Positions 59,240 to 64,000 of a DNA stretch of 64,000 nucleotides are shown piece by piece (position 1 is the first letter of the stretch; each line of letters begins with the position of its first letter). The notes under the pieces are model-generated. The model made no database searches. It was not told where the DNA came from and saw only the letters and a program-made list of their open reading frames with translations. The stretch covers positions 18,644,835 through 18,708,834 of the forward strand of contig CM070904.1 in the NCBI GenBank assembly GCA_036417435.1, read 5' to 3'. The position numbers and the translations under genes are program-made. The stretch comes from Inia geoffrensis. Taxonomy: Eukaryota > Chordata > Mammalia > Artiodactyla > Iniidae.

Positions 59240-59755
59240 CTCATCCCAAATTGAGGTGGTGGACTTCGTATGCAAGATTTATGATTTTTTCCCCTTTCTC
59301 CTCTTTTTGTGAAAGTGTATGTGTACGCTTCTCTTTGAGATCTTGTCGGTATAGCTTTGCTTCCACCATTTGTCCTAGGGTTCTATCCGTCCATTGTTTT
59401 TTTTTTTTCCTTTTTTCTCTATAAGAAAAAATTTTTTTCTTAATAATTAATTTTAATAATTCTATTATACTTTACCTTCCCTCTTTCTTTCTTTCCTTCC
59501 CCCCTTTATACAACGAATCATCCCAAGTGGAGGAGGTAGTCTTTGAAAGCAAGATTTGTGATTTTTTTCCCCTTTACCTCTTTTCGTCAGGGTGTATGTG
59601 TAAGCTTCAGTGTAGGATTTTGTCTGTATAGCGTGGCTTTCAACATTTGTCCTAAGGTTATATCCGTCCTTTTTCTTTTTTTCTTTTTTTTCTTTTTTCC
59701 CCTAAATGATTATGTTTTAATTCAATAACTTTATTATACTTTACTTCATTCTATT
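59240..59755 (+). repeat. 277-bp tandem duplication in L1 5' UTR
   Basis: Landmarks repeat 277 bp apart: 'tcatccca' (59241 and 59518), 'gtgtatgtgta' (59315 and 59592), 'tgtccta' (59371 and 59648), and about 269 bp apart near the end ('tattatactttac', 59463 and 59732). Copies are diverged, so the duplication is older than this insertion. Confidence 0.88.
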
Positions 59756-59778
59756 TTACTGTATCTACTTTCTGTCCT

Positions 59779-59936
59779 TCATCCTTCCTTCCTTCCTTCC
59801 TTCCTCCCTCCTCCTTTCTTTCCTTCTGGCCTTCTTTCCTTCTTCTTTCTTTCTTCCTTCCTTCCCTCCCTCCTTCCTCCCTCCCTTCCTTCCTTCCCTC
59901 CTTTCCTTCTTTCTTTCTATCTTCCTATTTCTACTA
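59779..59936. repeat. Polypyrimidine tract (CTTT/CCTT)n
   Basis: About 155 bp almost purely C and T on the plus strand, e.g. 'ccttccttccttccttcctc', inside the L1 5' UTR. Mirror-like stretches could form triplex DNA. Confidence 0.95.
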
Positions 59937-60474
59937 ATTCTCTCTACTTTCTCTCCCTTTTAATCTGAGCTGTGTGGATGAAAGGTTCTTGCTGCTCCTG
60001 CCAGGAATCAGGACTCTGCCTCTGAGGGGGGAGAGGCAACTTCAGGACACTGGTCCACAAGAGATTTCCCAGCACCACATAATATCAAACGGCTAAAATC
60101 TCCCAGGGATCTCCACCTTAACACCAGCACCCAGCTTCACTCAACAGCCAGCAAGCTACAGTGCTGGACAACCTATACCAAACAACTAGCAAAACAGAAA
60201 CACAACCCCACCCATTAACAGAGAAGCTGCCTAAAATTATAATAAGTCCAGAGACACCCCAAAACACACCACCAGACGTGGACCTTCCCACCAGAGAGAC
60301 AAGATCCAGCCTCATCCACCAGAACACAAGCACTAGTCCCCTCCACCAGGAAGCATACACAACCCACTAGACCAACCTTAGCCACTGGAGACAGACATCA
60401 AAAACAACGGGAACTACGAACCTGCAGCCTGCAAAAAAAAAAAAGGAGACCCCAAACACAGTAAGATAAGCAAA

Positions 60475-61380
60475 ATGAGAAGACAGAAAAACACACAGCA
60501 GATGAAGGAGCAAGATAAAAATGCACCAGACCTAACAAATGAAGAGGTAATAGGCAGTCTACCTGAAAAAGAATTCAGAATAATGATAGTAAAGATGATC
60601 CAGAATCTCGGAAATAGAATGGAGGCAGGGATGGAGAAGATGCAAGAAATGTTTAACAAAGATCTAGAAGAACTAAAGAACAAACAAACAGAGATGAACA
60701 ACACAATAACTGAAATGAAAAATACACTAGATGGGATCAATAGCAGAATAACTGAGGCAGAAGAACGGATAAGTGACCTGGAAGATAAAATAGTGGAAAT
60801 AACTAATGCAGAGCAGAATAAAGAAAAAAGAATGAAAAGAACTGAGGACAGTCTCAGAGACCTCTGGGACAACATTAAACGCATCAACATTCGAATTATA
60901 GGGGTTCCAGAGGATGAAGAGAAAAAGAAAGGGACTGAGAAAATATTTGAAGAGATTATAGTTGAAAACTTCCCTAATATGGGAAGGGAAATAGTTAACC
61001 AAGTCCAGGAAGCAGAGAGAGTCCCATACAGGATAAACCCAAGGAGAAATACACCAAGACACATATTAATCAAACTCTCAAAAATTAAATACAAAGAAAG
61101 CATATTAAAAGCAGCAAGGGAAAAAAAACAAATAACACACAAGGGAATCCCCATAAGGCTAACAGCTGATCTCTCAGCATAAACTCTGCAAGCCAGAAGG
61201 GAGTGGCAGGACATACTGAAAGTGATGAAGGAGAAAAGCCTGCAACCACGATTACTCTACCCAGCAAAGATCTCATTCAGATTTGATGGAGAAATTAAAA
61301 CCTTTACAGACAAGCAAAAGCTGAGAGAGTTCAGCACCACCAAACCAGCTTTACAACAAATGCTGAAGGAACTTCTCTAG
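60475..61380 (+). pseudogene. L1-ORF1: L1 ORF1 with a single premature stop
   Basis: ORF1p is a trimeric RNA-binding chaperone that coats L1 RNA. The ATG at 60475 has A at -3. Residues ~40-125 are a heptad-rich coiled coil; the RRM starts near residue 138 ('INIRIIGVP'), followed by 'FPNMGRE' and 'TPRHILIKLSK'. Codon 236 (61180-61182) is TAA just after 'LTADLSA', where relatives have a glutamate codon. The same frame then stays open for 65 codons to TAG at 61378-61380. The 235-residue product would lack nearly all of the C-terminal domain needed for RNA binding. No other frameshift is seen, so the defect looks recent. Confidence 0.9.
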
Positions 61381-61438
61381 ACAAGAAACACAAGAGAAGG
61401 AAAGGACCTATAACAACGAACCCAAAACAATTTAGAAA

Positions 61439-64000
61439 ATGGGAATAGGAACATACATATCGATAATTACCTTAAATGTAAATGGACTAAATGCTCCCAC
61501 CAAAAGACACAGATTGGCTGAATGGATACAAAAACAAGACCCATATATATGCTGTCTACAAGAGACCCACTTCAGACCTAGAGACACATACAGACTGAAA
61601 GTAAGGGGATGGAAAAAGATATTCCATGCAAATGGAAACCAAAAGAAAGCTGGAGTAGCAATTCTCTTATCAGACAAAATAGACTTTAAAATAAAGACCA
61701 TTACAAGAGACAAAGAAGGACACTACATAATGATTAAGGGATCGATCCAAGAAGAAGATATAACAATTGTAAATATTTATGCACCTAACACAGGAGCACC
61801 TCAATACATAAGGCAAAAACTAACAGCCATAAAAGGGGAAATCGACAGTAATACATTCATAGTAGGGGACTTCAACACCCCACTTTCACCAATGGACAGA
61901 TCATCCAAAATGAAAATAAATAAGGAAACACAAGCTTTAAATGATACATTAAACAAGATGGACTTAATTGATATCTATAGGACATTCCATCCAAAAACAA
62001 CAGAATACACATTTTTCTCAAGTGCTCATGGAACATTCTCCAGGATAGATCATATCTTGGGTCACAAATCAAGCCTTGGTAAATTTAAGAAAATTGAAAT
62101 TGTATCAAGTATCTTTTCCGACCACAATGCCATGAGACTAGATATCGATTACAGGAAAAGATCTGTAAAAAATACAAACACATGGAGGCTAAACAATACA
62201 TTACTCAATAATGAAGTGATCACTGAAGAAATCAAAGAGGAAATGAAAAAATATCTAGAAACAAATGACAATGGAGACACAACGACCCAAAACCTATGGG
62301 ATGCTGCAAAAGCAGTTCTAAGAGGGAAGTTTATAGCAATACAAGCCCACCTTAAGAAGCAGGAAACATCTCGAATAAACAACCTAACCTTACACCTAAA
62401 GCAATTAGAGAAAGAAGAACAAAAAACCCCTAAATTTAGTAGAAGGAAAGAAATTATAAAAATCAGATCAGAAATAAACCAAAAAGAAATGAAGGAAACA
62501 ATAGCAAAGATCAATAAAACTAAAAGTTGGTTCTTTGAGAAGATAAACAAAATAGATAAACCATTAGCCAGACTCATCAAGAAAAAAAGGGGGAAGACTC
62601 AAATCAATAGAATTAGAAATGAAAAAGGAAAAGTAACAACTGACACTGCAGAAATAAAAATGATCATGAGAGATTACTACAAGCAACTCTATGCCAATAA
62701 AATGGACAATCCGGAAGAAATGGACAAATTCTTAGAAATGTACAAACTACCAAGACTGAATCAGGAAGAAATAGAAAATATGAACAGACCAATCACAAAC
62801 AGTGAAATTGAAACTGTGATTAAAAATTTTCCAACAAACAAAAGCCCAGGACCAGACGGCTTCACAGCCGAATTCTATCAAGCATTTAGAGAAGAGCTAA
62901 CACCTATCCTTCTCAAACTCTTCCAAAACATAGCAGAGGGAGGAACACTCCCCAATTCCTTCTACGAGGCCACCATCACCTTGATACCAAAACCAGACAA
63001 GGATGTCACAAAGAAAGAAAACTACAGGCCAATATCACTGATGAACATAGATGCAAAAATCCTCAACAAAATACTAGCAAACAGAATCCAACAGCACATT
63101 AAAAGGATCACACACCATGATCAAGTGGGGTTTATTCCAGGAATGCAAGGATTCTTCAATATACGCAAATCTATCAATGTGATAAACCATATTAACAAAT
63201 TGAAGGAGAAAAACCATATGATCATCTCAATAGATGCAGAGAAAGCTTTTGACAAAATTCAACACCCATTTATGATAAAAACCCTACAGAAAGTAGGCAT
63301 AGAGGGACCTTTCCTCAACATAATAAAGGCCACATATGACAAACCCACAGCCAACATCATCCTCAATGGTGAAAAACTGAAAGCATTTCCACTAAGATCA
63401 GGAACAAGACAAGGTTGCCCACTCTCACCACTCTTATTCAACATAGTTTTGGAAGTTTTAGCCACAGCAATCAGAGAAGAAAAGGAAATAAAAGGAATCC
63501 AAATCGGAAAAGAAGAAGAAAAGCTGTCACTGTTTGCAGATGACATGATACTATACATAGAGAATCCTAAAGATGCTACCAGAAAATTACTAGAGATAAT
63601 CAATGAATTTGGTAAAGTAGCAGGATACAAAATTAATGCACAGAAATCTCTGGCATTCCTATATACTAGTGATGAAAAATCTGAAAGTGAAATCAAGAAA
63701 ACACTGCCATTTACCATTGCAACAAAAAGAATAAAATACCTAGGAATAAACCTACCTAGGGAGACAAAAGACCTGTATGCAGAAAATTATAAGACACTGA
63801 TGAAAGAAATTAAAGACGATACAAATAGATGGAGAGATATACCATGTTCTTGGACTGGAAGAATCAACATTGTGAAAATGACTCTACTACCCAAAGCAAT
63901 CTATAGATTCAATGCAATCCCTATCAAACTGCCACTGGCATTTTTCACAGAACTAGAACAAAAAATTTCACAATTTGTATGGAAACACAAAAGACCCCGA
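61439..64000 (+). CDS. L1-ORF2: L1 ORF2: endonuclease / reverse transcriptase, open to window edge
   Basis: Start ATG 61439 is the first after an in-frame TAG at 61433, 58 nt after the ORF1 terminal stop. I read all 854 codons to position 64000 and found no stop or frameshift. The endonuclease (residues 1-~238) keeps N13 (TLNVNG), E42 (QETH), D144/N146 (GDFNTPLS), D204/H205 (IDHI) and H229 (SDHN). RT keeps D599 ([10 protein letters not shown]), '[12 protein letters not shown]' and F699-A-D-D702. These equal the human catalytic residues with an offset of one. About 420 C-terminal residues, including the cysteine-rich region, lie outside. The protein nicks target DNA and primes reverse transcription of L1 and SINE RNAs. 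ORF callers needing an in-window stop would miss it. Confidence 0.95.
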   Translation, partial: MGIGTYISIITLNVNGLNAPTKRHRLAEWIQKQDPYICCLQETHFRPRDTYRLKVRGWKKIFHANGNQKKAGVAILLSDKIDFKIKTITRDKEGHYIMIKGSIQEEDITIVNIYAPNTGAPQYIRQKLTAIKGEIDSNTFIVGDFNTPLSPMDRSSKMKINKETQALNDTLNKMDLIDIYRTFHPKTTEYTFFSSAHGTFSRIDHILGHKSSLGKFKKIEIVSSIFSDHNAMRLDIDYRKRSVKNTNTWRLNNTLLNNEVITEEIKEEMKKYLETNDNGDTTTQNLWDAAKAVLRGKFIAIQAHLKKQETSRINNLTLHLKQLEKEEQKTPKFSRRKEIIKIRSEINQKEMKETIAKINKTKSWFFEKINKIDKPLARLIKKKRGKTQINRIRNEKGKVTTDTAEIKMIMRDYYKQLYANKMDNPEEMDKFLEMYKLPRLNQEEIENMNRPITNSEIETVIKNFPTNKSPGPDGFTAEFYQAFREELTPILLKLFQNIAEGGTLPNSFYEATITLIPKPDKDVTKKENYRPISLMNIDAKILNKILANRIQQHIKRITHHDQVGFIPGMQGFFNIRKSINVINHINKLKEKNHMIISIDAEKAFDKIQHPFMIKTLQKVGIEGPFLNIIKATYDKPTANIILNGEKLKAFPLRSGTRQGCPLSPLLFNIVLEVLATAIREEKEIKGIQIGKEEEKLSLFADDMILYIENPKDATRKLLEIINEFGKVAGYKINAQKSLAFLYTSDEKSESEIKKTLPFTIATKRIKYLGINLPRETKDLYAENYKTLMKEIKDDTNRWRDIPCSWTGRINIVKMTLLPKAIYRFNAIPIKLPLAFFTELEQKISQFVWKHKRPR

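Larger units (their letters stand above)
57971..60474 (+). promoter_or_regulatory. L1 copy C 5' UTR / internal promoter
   Basis: About 2.5 kb before ORF1. First ~1.2 kb (to ~59190) is GC-rich with many CpGs ('ggggcgggcggggctgggag' near 58410), as in L1 pol II internal promoters. Then comes a T-rich part with a 277-bp tandem repeat and a long CT tract, followed by a CA/A-rich leader to the ORF1 ATG. No other gene lies here; open frames on either strand are short and unrecognised. Confidence 0.85.
57961..64000 (+). mobile_element. LINE-1 copy C, young, 5' end complete, runs off window
   Basis: 5' UTR 57971-60474, ORF1 60475-61380, 58-nt spacer, ORF2 from 61439. The left junction 'attttt/aaaagcagag' fits the L1 endonuclease site, so 57961-57970 is probably the TSD. 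The element begins with G-rich 'tgggggcgga' as full-length L1s often do. Only one inactivating change is visible in ~6 kb, against dozens in copies A and B. 3' end not in window. Confidence 0.95.

Noticed and set aside
60414..61214. 266-codon open frame on the minus strand over L1 ORF1
   Set aside because: It is the exact antisense of the ORF1 coiled-coil and RRM region. Its Ser/Ile/Phe-rich make-up is what A-rich L1 codons give in reverse, and no known protein is recognisable.

Overview
This is mammalian nuclear DNA, almost certainly from a cetacean (dolphin or other whale). The main evidence is about twenty tRNA-derived SINEs of the CHR type (head 'gcttccctggtggcgcag', B-box-like 'gggttcgtgcccc'). 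These occur in a short (~210 bp), a long (~330-360 bp) and a minimal (~110-130 bp) form typical of Cetartiodactyla and, for the short form, of cetaceans. They sit beside LINE-1s of the same clade and ancient pan-mammalian repeats (MIR, L2, MER5A, MER20, MLT1, MLT2). I found no host protein-coding exon, tRNA, rRNA or CRISPR array. The window reads as intergenic or deep-intronic sequence, and its only genes are those of transposable elements.

Layout. (A) 1-4235: the last two thirds of an old L1 (copy A; ORF2 broken), with one SINE inside it and a headless SINE welded to its 3' end. (B) 4236-26200: unique DNA with scattered MIR/L2/LTR fossils, CHR SINEs, an L1M broken by an LTR and by an unusual SINE insertion (16.6-18.4 kb), and a second decayed L1M (21.4-23.8 kb). 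(C) 26201-31207: L1 copy B, 5'-truncated in ORF1, ORF2 broken, carrying two SINEs. (D) 31208-57960: more unique DNA, LTRs, L2s, short L1 3' ends on both strands, a SINE containing a tiny nested L1 (39.7-40.2 kb), and an old L1M (48.4-51.5 kb). (E) 57961-64000: a young L1 (copy C), full length at its 5' end. It has a ~2.5 kb 5' UTR, an ORF1 with one nonsense codon, and an ORF2 open for 854 codons up to the window edge with endonuclease and reverse-transcriptase motifs intact.

How the parts relate. L1 ORF2 protein nicks DNA and reverse-transcribes L1 and SINE RNAs. The window shows its products directly: target-site duplications (TSDs) of 9-17 bp flank most SINEs, and the TSDs or predicted target sites of several insertions begin at TT/AA-type junctions. 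The most notable observations are the open ORF2 behind a defective ORF1 in copy C, a nonsense codon plus an altered RT catalytic box shared by copies A and B, a SINE that appears to have carried its 3' flank to a new site, and two L1s that seem to have used the same nucleotide of a SINE as target.

Limits: repeat names come from recognising consensus motifs by eye. Boundaries of ancient repeats are good to about +/-20-50 bp, and subfamily names are given only where I recognise them.
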